Source: Paracoccaceae bacterium (GTDB lineage Bacteria > Pseudomonadota > Alphaproteobacteria > Rhodobacterales > Rhodobacteraceae). Taken from it: a stretch of DNA of 47,845 nucleotides. Of this stretch, positions 18,938-26,283 are shown piece by piece. The notes under the pieces are model-generated. The model saw nothing but the letters and a program-made list of their open reading frames with translations. It was not told the origin of the DNA and searched no databases. The stretch covers positions 1-47,845 of the forward strand of contig JACSRN010000097.1 in the NCBI GenBank assembly GCA_014879735.1, read 5' to 3'. A program made the translations under genes and the position numbers. How positions within the stretch are numbered: the stretch's first letter is position 1; every line of letters begins with the position of its first letter.

Positions 18938-19905
18938 CATCGCCGCTCTGGATCGGTGCCGGCGAGGTTGCCGCGCTTGTGACCATGCCCGAGATGATTG
19001 CCGCCCTGCGCGACGGATTCCGGCGGGGCGCCGTGATGGCTCCACGCCAGCGGCATGAGATCGAACCGGCAGATGGCGCAAGCCTGCTTGTCATGGCGGC
19101 ATGGGCGCCGGGTGTCGGCCGCGTCGTAAAGCTGATGAGTGCGGTTCCCGCGAACCGCGCGCGCGGCCTGCCCACCAGTGCCGAGATCGTGTCGCTGTTC
19201 GATCCGGTCACAGGCGCGCTGCTGGCGGCGATCGATTCCGCTGCCCTGACCAGCCTGCGCACGGCCGCGGCCTCGGCCCTGGCGGCGGACCACCTGGCCC
19301 GGCCGGACGCCCGCCGGCTGGCGGTCTTTGCCACCGGGCCGCTGGCGCCCTGGATGGCCGAGGCACATGCGGCCGTGCGGAACTATGATCGCGTCACGGT
19401 CTGGGGGCGGGATGCCGCGCGGGCCGCGGCGACCGCCGGGGCGATCGCGCGGCGGCTGCCGGGGGTGCAGGTGGTGTCCACCACCGATGCGGCATCAGCG
19501 GCGGCCGATGCCGATGTGATCACCACCGCGACGCGCGCGACGGTGCCGGTCCTGCGGGGTGCCTGGCTCTGCCCCGGCGCGCATGTCGATCTGGTGGGAG
19601 GCTACAAGCCGGACATGCGCGAAAGCGACGATGCGACGGTGGCAGGGGCGTCGATCTGGCTGGATCTGCGCAGCGCCGCGCTGGATGGCGCCGGCGACAT
19701 CCAGCAACCCCTGGCTGCCGGGGTGATCGCTGCCAGCGATATCTGCGGCGATCTGGCCGATCTGGTACGGCTGGACGGGCCGGCCCGGCGCATGCCGACA
19801 GAGCGGACCGTGTTCAAATCCGTCGGCTGTGCGCTGGAGGATCTCTATGCCGCGCGGCTGGTCTATGACCGGATGGCCGTGCGCCGCAGCGGAGGCGTGG
19901 CGTAA
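18934..19905 (+). CDS. Ornithine cyclodeaminase / mu-crystallin family protein
   Basis: A 323-residue NAD(P)-dependent enzyme of the OCD/mu-crystallin family, which includes ornithine cyclodeaminase, alanine dehydrogenase and delta-pyrroline carboxylate reductases. The family landmarks [37 protein letters not shown] (start of the Rossmann domain), and the VTVWGRD and [14 protein letters not shown] segments are present. The start codon is GTG, overlapping the ATPase stop as GTGA. Embedded in the amino acid importer operon, it may process the imported amino or imino acid; the exact reaction cannot be told from motifs. Confidence 0.88.
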   Translation: MTSPLWIGAGEVAALVTMPEMIAALRDGFRRGAVMAPRQRHEIEPADGASLLVMAAWAPGVGRVVKLMSAVPANRARGLPTSAEIVSLFDPVTGALLAAIDSAALTSLRTAAASALAADHLARPDARRLAVFATGPLAPWMAEAHAAVRNYDRVTVWGRDAARAAATAGAIARRLPGVQVVSTTDAASAAADADVITTATRATVPVLRGAWLCPGAHVDLVGGYKPDMRESDDATVAGASIWLDLRSAALDGAGDIQQPLAAGVIAASDICGDLADLVRLDGPARRMPTERTVFKSVGCALEDLYAARLVYDRMAVRRSGGVA

Positions 19906-20567
19906 TGGGAACCTGGGATTTCCGCATCGTCATGCTGGACTGGCCGGTTCTTCTGCAGGCCACCGGGCATACCCTGCTGTTGTGTGCCGTGGCCCTGCTG
20001 ATCGGCGTGCCGCTGGGCCTGGTGCTGACCATCTTGCGCCGCTTCGGCCCGGCGCCGGTGCGGAGCCTGACCATCGCCGTGGTCGAGTTCCTGCGGGTCT
20101 CGGCGCCGGTGGTGCTGATCATCTGGTTCTACTTCGCCTTCCCGATCCTGACCGGCATCAATGTCGACGCCTTCACCGCAGGCGCGCTGGCGGTTGGCGT
20201 GCAGGCATCGGCCTTCTTCTCCGAGATCTGTCGCGCCGGCATCAACGCGGTCGACCCCGGCCAGGTCGAGGCGGCAAAGGCCATCGGGATGCGGACCGGC
20301 ACGTTGATGGGCCATATCGTTCTGCCGCAGGCGTTGCGGCACATGATCCCGGTCATGGTCTCGCTGGTGGCAGAGATCGTGAAGGCAACCTCGCTGGTGG
20401 CGGTGATCGGCTATGGCGAACTGAGCTACGCCGCCAGCCGCATTGCCGCAGACACCTACCGGCCGGTCGAATCCTATACCGTCGTGGCGGTGATCTACTT
20501 CGTGCTGATCTTCTCGATCAGCCGGTTCGCCGCCCTGCTGGAGCGGCGGCTGGCCAGGAGGGCATGA
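19905..20567 (+). CDS. Polar amino acid ABC transporter permease 1
   Basis: A 220-residue HisM/GlnP-type permease with about five hydrophobic segments and an EAA loop, VEAAKAIGMRTGTLMGHIVLPQA. The FLRVSAPVVLIIWFYFAFP region is the usual substrate-pathway helix. The ATG overlaps the preceding stop (TAATG). Confidence 0.92.
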   Translation: MGTWDFRIVMLDWPVLLQATGHTLLLCAVALLIGVPLGLVLTILRRFGPAPVRSLTIAVVEFLRVSAPVVLIIWFYFAFPILTGINVDAFTAGALAVGVQASAFFSEICRAGINAVDPGQVEAAKAIGMRTGTLMGHIVLPQALRHMIPVMVSLVAEIVKATSLVAVIGYGELSYAASRIAADTYRPVESYTVVAVIYFVLIFSISRFAALLERRLARRA

Positions 20568-20569
20568 GC

Positions 20570-21244
20570 ATGGAGTATCGCTGGAACTTCGGCTTTCTGT
20601 GGGACAATGCCGGCTTCATCCTGACCGGGCTGGGCAATACCTTCATGCTGGCGGGGCTGTGCATGGCGTTGGGGTTGCTGGCGGGAAGCGTGCTGACCCT
20701 GATGCGCATCGGCCGGCTCATGCCCCTGCGCCTGCTGGCCGCGGGCTTCGTCGGACTGTTCCGCAATACGCCGCCGCTGGTGCAGCTGTTGTGGCTGTAC
20801 TACGCGCTGCCGATGCTGACCGGGGCGCAGTTGACCAGCTTCATGGCGGCGCTGGTGGCCTTTTCGCTCTATCTTGCGGCCTATCTGTCCGAGATCTTTC
20901 GCAGCGGGATTGCCGGGGTGGATCGTGGCCAGTGGGAGGCCGCCTCGGCCATCGGCATGCGCTGGTGGGGCCAGCTGCGCTATATCATCGTGCCGCAGAT
21001 GCTGCCGCGGATGCTGCCGGCGCTGGTCAGCCAGAGCATCGATGCCGTCAAGCTGACCTCCATCGCGGCGCTGCTGCCCTATATGGAATTCGTCTACAAC
21101 GTGAAGATCGTAGCCGACCAGAACTATCGCCCGCTGGAGGCCTATAGTGCGCTGGCGATCGGCTTTGCCCTGATCCTGATACCGCTGGTTCTGGCGGCCG
21201 GCTGGCTGGAACGGCGCGTCGCCGGCGGGCCGGCGGGCCGGTGA
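20570..21244 (+). CDS. Polar amino acid ABC transporter permease 2
   Basis: A 224-residue second permease. The family segment FVGLFRNTPPLVQLLWLYYALP and the EAA loop WEAASAIGMRWWGQLRYIIVPQ are present. ATG 20570 was chosen over ATG 20564 because AGGAGGG at 20556-20562 is then 7 bp away instead of 1. It is the last gene of the operon led by the FAD hydroxylase. Confidence 0.92.
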   Translation: MEYRWNFGFLWDNAGFILTGLGNTFMLAGLCMALGLLAGSVLTLMRIGRLMPLRLLAAGFVGLFRNTPPLVQLLWLYYALPMLTGAQLTSFMAALVAFSLYLAAYLSEIFRSGIAGVDRGQWEAASAIGMRWWGQLRYIIVPQMLPRMLPALVSQSIDAVKLTSIAALLPYMEFVYNVKIVADQNYRPLEAYSALAIGFALILIPLVLAAGWLERRVAGGPAGR

Positions 21245-21262
21245 GTCCTTCTTCAAGGGTAT
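21245..21262 (+). promoter_or_regulatory. Shared motif site 5, upstream of amino acid binding protein
   Basis: Reads GTCCTT-cttcaa-GGGTAT, starting directly after the permease stop and 60 bp before the binding-protein start. The right half and six-base core match site 4 (ttcaaGGGTAT); the left half is degraded. Confidence 0.6.
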
Positions 21263-21322
21263 TCAGGGAATCCGGCAGCGCCCTAGTCTAGACCTACAAT
21301 GACATCGCGCAGGGAAACCGAC

Positions 21323-22234
21323 ATGGACAATACCGAAGACATCATCAGATCGCGCAGGCTGCTTCTTGGCGCCGGTCTTGCGGGGGCAGCCGGGCTCGGG
21401 CTGGCCTCGACGCTGGTGCGGCCAGCGGCCGCGCAGGAGGCCGCGGGGACCGACACGTTCGAGCGGATGATCGCCACCGGCAAGCTGCGCATCGCGGCGG
21501 CCAACCTGGAGCCCTACTACTTCAAGGATATCACCAACAGCGATGCCCCCGGCGGCCTGCGGCAGGGTGATGTGACCTGGCGCGGGATGGGCATTGCCAT
21601 CGGCCTGCTGGTGGCCGAGCAGATCGGTGTCCAGCTGGAGGTTGTCGAGACCACCTGGCAGAACGGCGTGGCCACGCTGCAGGCCGATCAGGCCGATGTG
21701 ATGTTCTATCTGGACGGCACGCCGAAGCGGGCGACGGCAATCGATTTCCTTCCCACGCCGGTGTCGTGGTCCTCGATCGGCCTGCTGGTCCGCGACGATT
21801 TTCAGGGCGAGACCTGGGCCGATGTCGACAGCCCCGACTTTGCCATTGCGGTCGGTCAGGGCGGTTCGCCCGAGACCTTCATCAAGGGGCAGCTCAAGAC
21901 TGGCAATCTGGTCGCCTTCCCGGCGAATGCCGAGGGCTATGCCGCCTTCCAGAGCGGCCGCGTGCAGGCCATCGGTGGATCGGGGACCGAGCTGGCGCTG
22001 GTGCAGCACAATCTGGGCATGGGCAAGGTGTTTCTGCCAAAGCCCGCCATCGGCTATCCGAACGGCGCCGGCATCCGCTACGAGGCCGGCGGCAGGTTCC
22101 GGGCCTTCATGACCACGGCAATCAACTATCTCTACTTCGCCGGCAAGATCGAGGCGGGCTATCGCGACTTCATGGCCTTCCGCGGGATCGAGGGTGAGAA
22201 CGTCCTGCCGATCATGCGCGAGCGTTGGGGCTGA
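21323..22234 (+). CDS. Amino acid ABC transporter substrate-binding protein, Tat-exported
   Basis: A 303-residue family 3 periplasmic binding protein. A twin-arginine-type signal, RSRRLLLGAGLAGAAGLGLA, ends near PAAAQ. The mature protein has the family's ATGKLRIAA start, the MGIAIGLLVAEQIGVQLEVVETTWQN strand-helix and the QADQADVMFYLDGTPKRA ligand loop. ATG 21323 was chosen because AGGGAA lies about 7 bp upstream; ATG 21299 has none. It is separated from its permeases by 78 bp and has its own motif copy, so it can be expressed at a higher level than the rest of the importer. Confidence 0.9.
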   Translation: MDNTEDIIRSRRLLLGAGLAGAAGLGLASTLVRPAAAQEAAGTDTFERMIATGKLRIAAANLEPYYFKDITNSDAPGGLRQGDVTWRGMGIAIGLLVAEQIGVQLEVVETTWQNGVATLQADQADVMFYLDGTPKRATAIDFLPTPVSWSSIGLLVRDDFQGETWADVDSPDFAIAVGQGGSPETFIKGQLKTGNLVAFPANAEGYAAFQSGRVQAIGGSGTELALVQHNLGMGKVFLPKPAIGYPNGAGIRYEAGGRFRAFMTTAINYLYFAGKIEAGYRDFMAFRGIEGENVLPIMRERWG

Positions 22235-22283
22235 CCTACCTGCGGCGGCCCCGTGCCGCCGCACCCTTCTTGTCCTGCCCGAC

Positions 22284-22312
22284 AAAGGCCCGCCACCACC
22301 GGCGGGCCTTTT
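22284..22312 (+). terminator. Terminator between binding protein and LuxR gene, possibly bidirectional
   Basis: An 11-bp stem AAAGGCCCGCC with loop ACCACC and complement, ending in TTTT. On the opposite strand the stem is followed by TTTGTC, so it may also serve the minus-strand LuxR gene ending at 22337. Confidence 0.8.
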
Positions 22313-22336
22313 GGTTCCCGGCCGTTTCGTTTCCTG

Positions 22337-23155
22337 TCAGCTCAGGCTTTCGACCAGCGAGAAGTAGTGGGTGAACAGTTCGTTCTGGCTGGAGATCCGC
22401 AGCTTGGCATAGGCGCGCTTGCGATGGGTGGCCACGGTGTTGACGCTGATCCCGAGGTTCATGCTCAGCCCCAGGATCGTGTAGCCCAGGACGATGCCGG
22501 TGCAGACCTCGGCCTCGCGGCGGGTCAGCAGCTGGTTGTCCTGCATCATGACCTTGCTCACGCGCTCGAACAGCTTCTCGCGCGAGGGGCGGCAGACCGG
22601 GACGGGGGCCGCCTCGGCGCGGCGCGCCTGTGTCACCTCGGCATGTTTGGCCAGCACCTGCATCGCCACCGGCGCGGTGGCCTGCAGGGTTGCCATGTCC
22701 TGGGGCGAGAACCGCGACCGGCCGCGCTCGCGGTAGAAGCCGGCATAGACGCGCCGGCCGCCGCCGACATCGGCCGAAACGGCCAGCTCCTCCAGGATGT
22801 TGGGTTTTTCGTAGTATTCACGCCGATAGGCCGGGTCGCGGAAATGCGCGGGTGCGATCACCTCGGTGCGGATCGCGTCGCCGGCGCTCTGGTCGGAGGG
22901 GCGGTTCCAGACCGGATCGGCGCGATAGCCGCCATCGCGGTACAGGCCGGCCAGATGCCGCACCCGTTCCGCCGCCGCATGGGTCTGCGCCTCTGCCACC
23001 AGGGTGCGTACGCCGGTGTCGTCAGAAACGAAGACGGTGCAGTGATCGGCCCCCACCATCCTTTCGACGATGCCGAAGAACCTGTCGCCGAAGGCGGGGT
23101 TGCCGATGATTGAAACCATGTCCGACAGTGAACTGAATACGGATTCCGTCTGCAT
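22337..23155 (-). CDS. LuxR-family transcriptional regulator
   Basis: A 272-residue regulator. The C-terminal GerE-type helix-turn-helix (LLTRREAEVCTGIVLGYTILGLSMNLGISVN region, about residues 200-260) is clear, with the conserved TRREAE and NTVATH elements. The N-terminal 180 residues form a sensor that resembles GAF/autoinducer-like folds: GGYRADPVW and AGFYRERG-SRFSPQD are suggestive, but the full set of acyl-homoserine-lactone residues is not evident and no luxI gene is in the window. The start at 23155 was chosen over an upstream in-frame ATG because GAGGAG lies about 8 bp before it. It is transcribed alone; no shared motif is found upstream. Confidence 0.87.
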   Translation of the reverse strand: MQTESVFSSLSDMVSIIGNPAFGDRFFGIVERMVGADHCTVFVSDDTGVRTLVAEAQTHAAAERVRHLAGLYRDGGYRADPVWNRPSDQSAGDAIRTEVIAPAHFRDPAYRREYYEKPNILEELAVSADVGGGRRVYAGFYRERGRSRFSPQDMATLQATAPVAMQVLAKHAEVTQARRAEAAPVPVCRPSREKLFERVSKVMMQDNQLLTRREAEVCTGIVLGYTILGLSMNLGISVNTVATHRKRAYAKLRISSQNELFTHYFSLVESLS

Positions 23156-23258
23156 TTCCGAACTCCTCAGGGACCGATCGCACCAGGCGGGGCGACGACT
23201 TTCGTGCATTCAACGGCAGCGGTGTGGCTCTGCCAAGCCGGGAAAGCGGAATATGTTA

Positions 23259-23275
23259 CATTTTGTTCAAAAATG
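23259..23275. promoter_or_regulatory. Inverted repeat CATTTT-N5-AAAATG upstream of the LuxR gene
   Basis: A perfect 6-bp dyad with a 5-base spacer, about 105 bp upstream of the LuxR start and overlapping the T-tail of the preceding terminator. It could be a regulator site or simply part of the terminator tail. Confidence 0.3.
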
Positions 23276-23308
23276 CGCCCGGATATCGAACATGTGATAT
23301 CCGGGCGC
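23266..23308 (-). terminator. Strong terminator of the IclR-HAD-transaminase operon
   Basis: A perfect 13-bp stem GCGCCCGGATATC / GATATCCGGGCGC (23275-23308) with an 8-base loop. On the minus strand it is followed by ATTTTTG. It begins 24 bp after the transaminase stop. Confidence 0.88.
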
Positions 23309-23331
23309 GGTTCTCTTGCCAGCCCGGTCGG

Positions 23332-24690
23332 TCAGGCGGCGGTTGCTGCGGACAGCGCCTTGTCCAGCGCCTGTTCGATCTTGTCGATATGATGCGATTC
23401 GACCACCAGGCAGGGCGAGATGATGACATTCGCGCCCGAGGTGCGAAGCATGACCCCGGCGTCATAGGCGGTATCGAACAGCACCTGCATGGCCCCCTTG
23501 CCAAGCGGTGTCTTCGCCGAGCGGTCGCTGACCAGCTCCAGCGCGGCCATCAGGCCCTTTCCGCGGACGTCGCCCACGATGGCATGGCGCGTCTTCAGCC
23601 GCTCCAATGCGGCCAGCAGTTCGTCGCCGCGCAGTTTGGCATTGGCGACGATGCCTTGGCGTTGCACCTCTGCCAGCGTGGCCAGCGCTGCTGCGGCGCC
23701 GACCGGATGGCCGGAATAGGTATAGCCGTGGCTGATCGTGCCGCGCTCGTCCGAGGCCTCGAACACCTCGGCAATCCGTTCGGACACCAGCGTTGCGCCG
23801 ATCGGGAAGAAGCCGTTCGAGAGCGACTTTGCAGTGGTCATGATATCGGGCCGGATGCCCCAGAGGCGCGAGCCGCTTTCGGCCCCGGCACGGCCGAAGC
23901 CGGTGATCACCTCGTCGGCGATCAGCAGGATGCCGTGGCGGTCGCAGATCCGGCGCATCAGCGGGAACAGCGTTTCATGCGGCACGATCACCCCGCCCGA
24001 CCCCAGCACCGGCTCCATGATCAGCGCGGCGATGGTATCGGCGCCCTGGAAGGCGATCTCCTCCTCGAAGGTTTCGGCGATCCTCTGCGCGATGACCGCG
24101 CCATCCGCGGTGCCGAAGGGATTGCGATAGGCATAGGGTGCGGGCAGGTGGAAGGTGCCAGACAGCATCGGTTCGTAGTTGCGGCGGAAATTGGCGTTGC
24201 CATTGACCGAGGCACCACCCATGTGGGTGCCGTGATAGCCCTTCTTCAGCGAGAAGAACTTGGTCCGCTCGGGCTGGCCGGTCAGGCGGTGAAACTGTCG
24301 GGCCAGCCGCAGCGCGGTTTCCACACTGTCCGATCCGCCCGAGGTGAAAAAGGCTCGCGCCATGCCTTCTGGCGCAAAAAAATCGGTCAGCGCGACCGAA
24401 AGCTCGATCAGGCGGTCATGCGTCGTGCCGCGAAATGCGTTGTAATAGGGCATCCGGCCGATCTGGTCGATCATCGCCTGTTTGACCGCGGGCGCACTAT
24501 GGCCGAGGCTGACGTTCCACAGCCCGCCCACGGCATCCAGCATCCGATGCCCGTCGATGTCGATCACGTCGACCCCGTCGGATTCCACCACGATGCGGGG
24601 CGGGTTCTTCCGCATCCCGCCAGGATGCGCCATCGGGTGCCAGCCAAAGCGGGCGTTGTTTTCCTTGAGGAAGTTGGAATCCTTCATCAT
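23332..24690 (-). CDS. Class III (omega) aminotransferase, PLP-dependent
   Basis: A 452-residue fold-type I aminotransferase of the omega-amino acid:pyruvate / beta-alanine / putrescine transaminase group. Landmarks are DAVGGLWNVSLGH near the N-terminus, the FFTSGGSDSVETALRLAR phosphate-binding loop, LLIADEVITGFGRAG with the cofactor-binding Asp, and MTTAKSLSNGF with the Schiff-base lysine at Lys288. The length is typical. AGGAGA precedes two adjacent ATG codons. It lies 13 bp after the HAD gene and is the last gene of the IclR operon. It would remove the amino group from an amine or omega-amino acid, and the aldehyde formed could go to the aldehyde dehydrogenase at 30689-32173. Confidence 0.92.
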   Translation of the reverse strand: MMKDSNFLKENNARFGWHPMAHPGGMRKNPPRIVVESDGVDVIDIDGHRMLDAVGGLWNVSLGHSAPAVKQAMIDQIGRMPYYNAFRGTTHDRLIELSVALTDFFAPEGMARAFFTSGGSDSVETALRLARQFHRLTGQPERTKFFSLKKGYHGTHMGGASVNGNANFRRNYEPMLSGTFHLPAPYAYRNPFGTADGAVIAQRIAETFEEEIAFQGADTIAALIMEPVLGSGGVIVPHETLFPLMRRICDRHGILLIADEVITGFGRAGAESGSRLWGIRPDIMTTAKSLSNGFFPIGATLVSERIAEVFEASDERGTISHGYTYSGHPVGAAAALATLAEVQRQGIVANAKLRGDELLAALERLKTRHAIVGDVRGKGLMAALELVSDRSAKTPLGKGAMQVLFDTAYDAGVMLRTSGANVIISPCLVVESHHIDKIEQALDKALSAATAA

Positions 24691-24703
24691 CTTCTCCTGT
24701 GAG

Positions 24704-25360
24704 TCAGAGGCCCAGAAGGCGCAGCATCCGGGCCGCGCTTTCGGATGGTCGCGTCACGTCGAAATGCACGCAGGCCATGCCTGCGGCCTCGCCGCCGCGG
24801 AGGTTCTTCAGTTGGTCGTCGACAAAGACGCAATCGCCTGCGGCGAGGCCCAGGCCTTCGGTCACGAAGGCAAAGGCCCGCGGGTCCGGCTTGAGGATGC
24901 CGGTATAGGTGGCATCGACGATCAGTTCGAAATCGGCCATGAAGGGCAGCCGCTCGCGAAAGCCCTTGCCGTAAAACAGGTCCAGCTCGTTTGACAGGAT
25001 GGCCAGGCGGCGGCCCGCGGCCTTGGCCTGCGCGATCGCCCCACGGACTTCCGGCCGGATCACGGCGGCGGGATCGTCGCCGCGGGCACGGGCGATGAAC
25101 TGGGGGAATGCGGTCCAGCTTTCGCCCACCAGCGCTCCGGTCTCGGTCATCCGTCGATGCCAGTAGTCGCGTTCGGCGATCCTGCCGGCCTGCATGTCTT
25201 CCCAGAGGGTATCCTCCCCCGGCGGTGCGAAGGGCCCACGCCAGCGCAATGTGCCGGGCGCAAGGCCGAGCGCCCTTTCGGTCAGGTCGTGGGTCTCGAA
25301 CATCGTGCGGGAAATGACCCCGCCGAAATCGAGCACCAGTGCAGAGCGGGTCTGTACCAT
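24704..25360 (-). CDS. HAD-superfamily hydrolase (subfamily IA)
   Basis: A 218-residue haloacid-dehalogenase-like hydrolase. Motif I is VLDFGGV with nucleophile Asp11; the second aspartate of the usual DxD is replaced by Gly, as in the DFGGV group that includes soluble-epoxide-hydrolase N-domains and some phosphatases. Motif II is ILSNE, motif III the lysine of KPDPRAF, and motif IV VFVDDQLKN. The cap domain lies between about residues 20 and 90. It starts 4 bp after the IclR stop with AGGA upstream, implying translational coupling. A phosphatase or dehalogenase role is possible; the substrate is unknown. Confidence 0.87.
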   Translation of the reverse strand: MVQTRSALVLDFGGVISRTMFETHDLTERALGLAPGTLRWRGPFAPPGEDTLWEDMQAGRIAERDYWHRRMTETGALVGESWTAFPQFIARARGDDPAAVIRPEVRGAIAQAKAAGRRLAILSNELDLFYGKGFRERLPFMADFELIVDATYTGILKPDPRAFAFVTEGLGLAAGDCVFVDDQLKNLRGGEAAGMACVHFDVTRPSESAARMLRLLGL

Positions 25361-25364
25361 GTCG

Positions 25365-26087
25365 TCATCCTGAATGGCTGGGATAGCTGTCGGGGAAGGC
25401 GCCCGCAAAAAGGCGGGTGGCCTCGGCCGAGGCCCGCAGCAGGGCCGTGGCAATGTCGGTCTCGTACCCCGCGGTCATCCGCGAGATCGGCGAGGCGACC
25501 GCAATTGCCCCGAGGGCAAGGCCGTCCGGCCCGAAGATCGGGGCGCCGATCCCCAGCACGTCGGGGTCGAAGGTGCCCCGGGCACAGGCATAGCCGCGCA
25601 GCCGCGCCTCGGCGAGCAATGCGGGGTCCAGCGGGCCAATCACCGGCAGCGGCGGACCCCAGGCCAGGCAGGCCAGGCCGCTGGCGGTGGAACCGACGGT
25701 CAGCAGCCCGCCCGGCTCGACATGGACGCGGCTGGCATGCAGCCCTTCGGCGCTGGCGATGGTGACGATCTTGCCGCCGGCGATCAGCGAGGCATGGCTG
25801 GTTTCCTGGGTCTGCTGGGCCAGCGATTGCACGACGGGCTGCAGCAGCACGCCGGTCGGCATCACCGCCTCGCGCATCCGGGCCAGCCGCAGGACCGCGG
25901 GACCCAGCGCATAGCGGCGATCCGTGACGGACTGGTCCAGATAGCCGCCGGCCTGCAGGGCGCGAAGCATCCGGTGGCAAGTGGCCTTGTCGATTCCGCT
26001 CAGCCGGACGACATCGGTCAGCCGCAGCCGGGGTGCGGCTTCGGTGAAGAGATCCAGGATGGACAGGGCCCTCGTCACGGTCCGCAT
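25365..26087 (-). CDS. IclR-family transcriptional regulator 1
   Basis: A 240-residue IclR regulator. The winged helix-turn-helix is at about 1-65 (SILDLFTEAAPRLRLTDVVRLSGIDKATCHRML) and the effector domain follows (LAQQTQETSHASLIAGGKIV, then VGSTASGLACLA, then the C-terminal ALGAIAVASPISRM). No Shine-Dalgarno is evident before ATG 26087. It heads an operon with the HAD hydrolase and transaminase, and its divergent upstream region holds two outward-facing copies of the shared motif. That is the layout expected of an autoregulated IclR protein that controls the regulon, but this link is inferred. Confidence 0.9.
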   Translation of the reverse strand: MRTVTRALSILDLFTEAAPRLRLTDVVRLSGIDKATCHRMLRALQAGGYLDQSVTDRRYALGPAVLRLARMREAVMPTGVLLQPVVQSLAQQTQETSHASLIAGGKIVTIASAEGLHASRVHVEPGGLLTVGSTASGLACLAWGPPLPVIGPLDPALLAEARLRGYACARGTFDPDVLGIGAPIFGPDGLALGAIAVASPISRMTAGYETDIATALLRASAEATRLFAGAFPDSYPSHSG

Positions 26088-26123
26088 CTGGGGTATTCGT
26101 CCGGCTTCGGTTGCATGGGCTGC

Positions 26124-26150
26124 AGATTACGAAAGCGCAGGACGGTTCAA
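26124..26150 (-). promoter_or_regulatory. Possible promoter of the IclR operon
   Basis: On the minus strand TTGAAC (26150-26145) and TAATCT (26129-26124) are separated by 15 bp, starting 1 bp after the shared motif. The spacer is short for a sigma-70-type promoter. Transcription would start about 30 bp before the IclR ATG. Confidence 0.4.
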
Positions 26151-26151
26151 T

Positions 26152-26169
26152 ATACCCTCCCGCGGTGAC
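26152..26169 (-). promoter_or_regulatory. Shared motif site 6, upstream of IclR operon
   Basis: On the minus strand reads GTCACC-gcggga-GGGTAT, 64 bp before the IclR start and oriented toward it. Confidence 0.8.
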
Positions 26170-26186
26170 GATACTGATCCGCCTGC

Positions 26187-26204
26187 GTCACCCTTCGCGG
26201 GTCT
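26187..26204 (+). promoter_or_regulatory. Shared motif site 7, upstream of Tm-1-like gene
   Basis: Reads GTCACC-cttcgc-GGGTCT, 79 bp before the Tm-1-like start and oriented toward it. It lies only 17 bp from site 6 on the other strand. Confidence 0.65.
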
Positions 26205-26283
26205 ATGCCGCCGGCGGGTCGCCGGAAATATTGGGGCCGGAACCTGTGCCCGATCTGCCGGGCCACGCACGGAAAGACCCGCG

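Noticed and set aside
25206-25213. GAGGGTAT inside the HAD hydrolase gene.
   Set aside because: It lies in coding sequence and has no GTnACC half at the right distance; probably chance.
26090-26095. An additional GGGTAT-like hexamer just upstream of the IclR ATG.
   Set aside because: The left half-site is not present at the six-base spacing, so it does not fit the shared motif.
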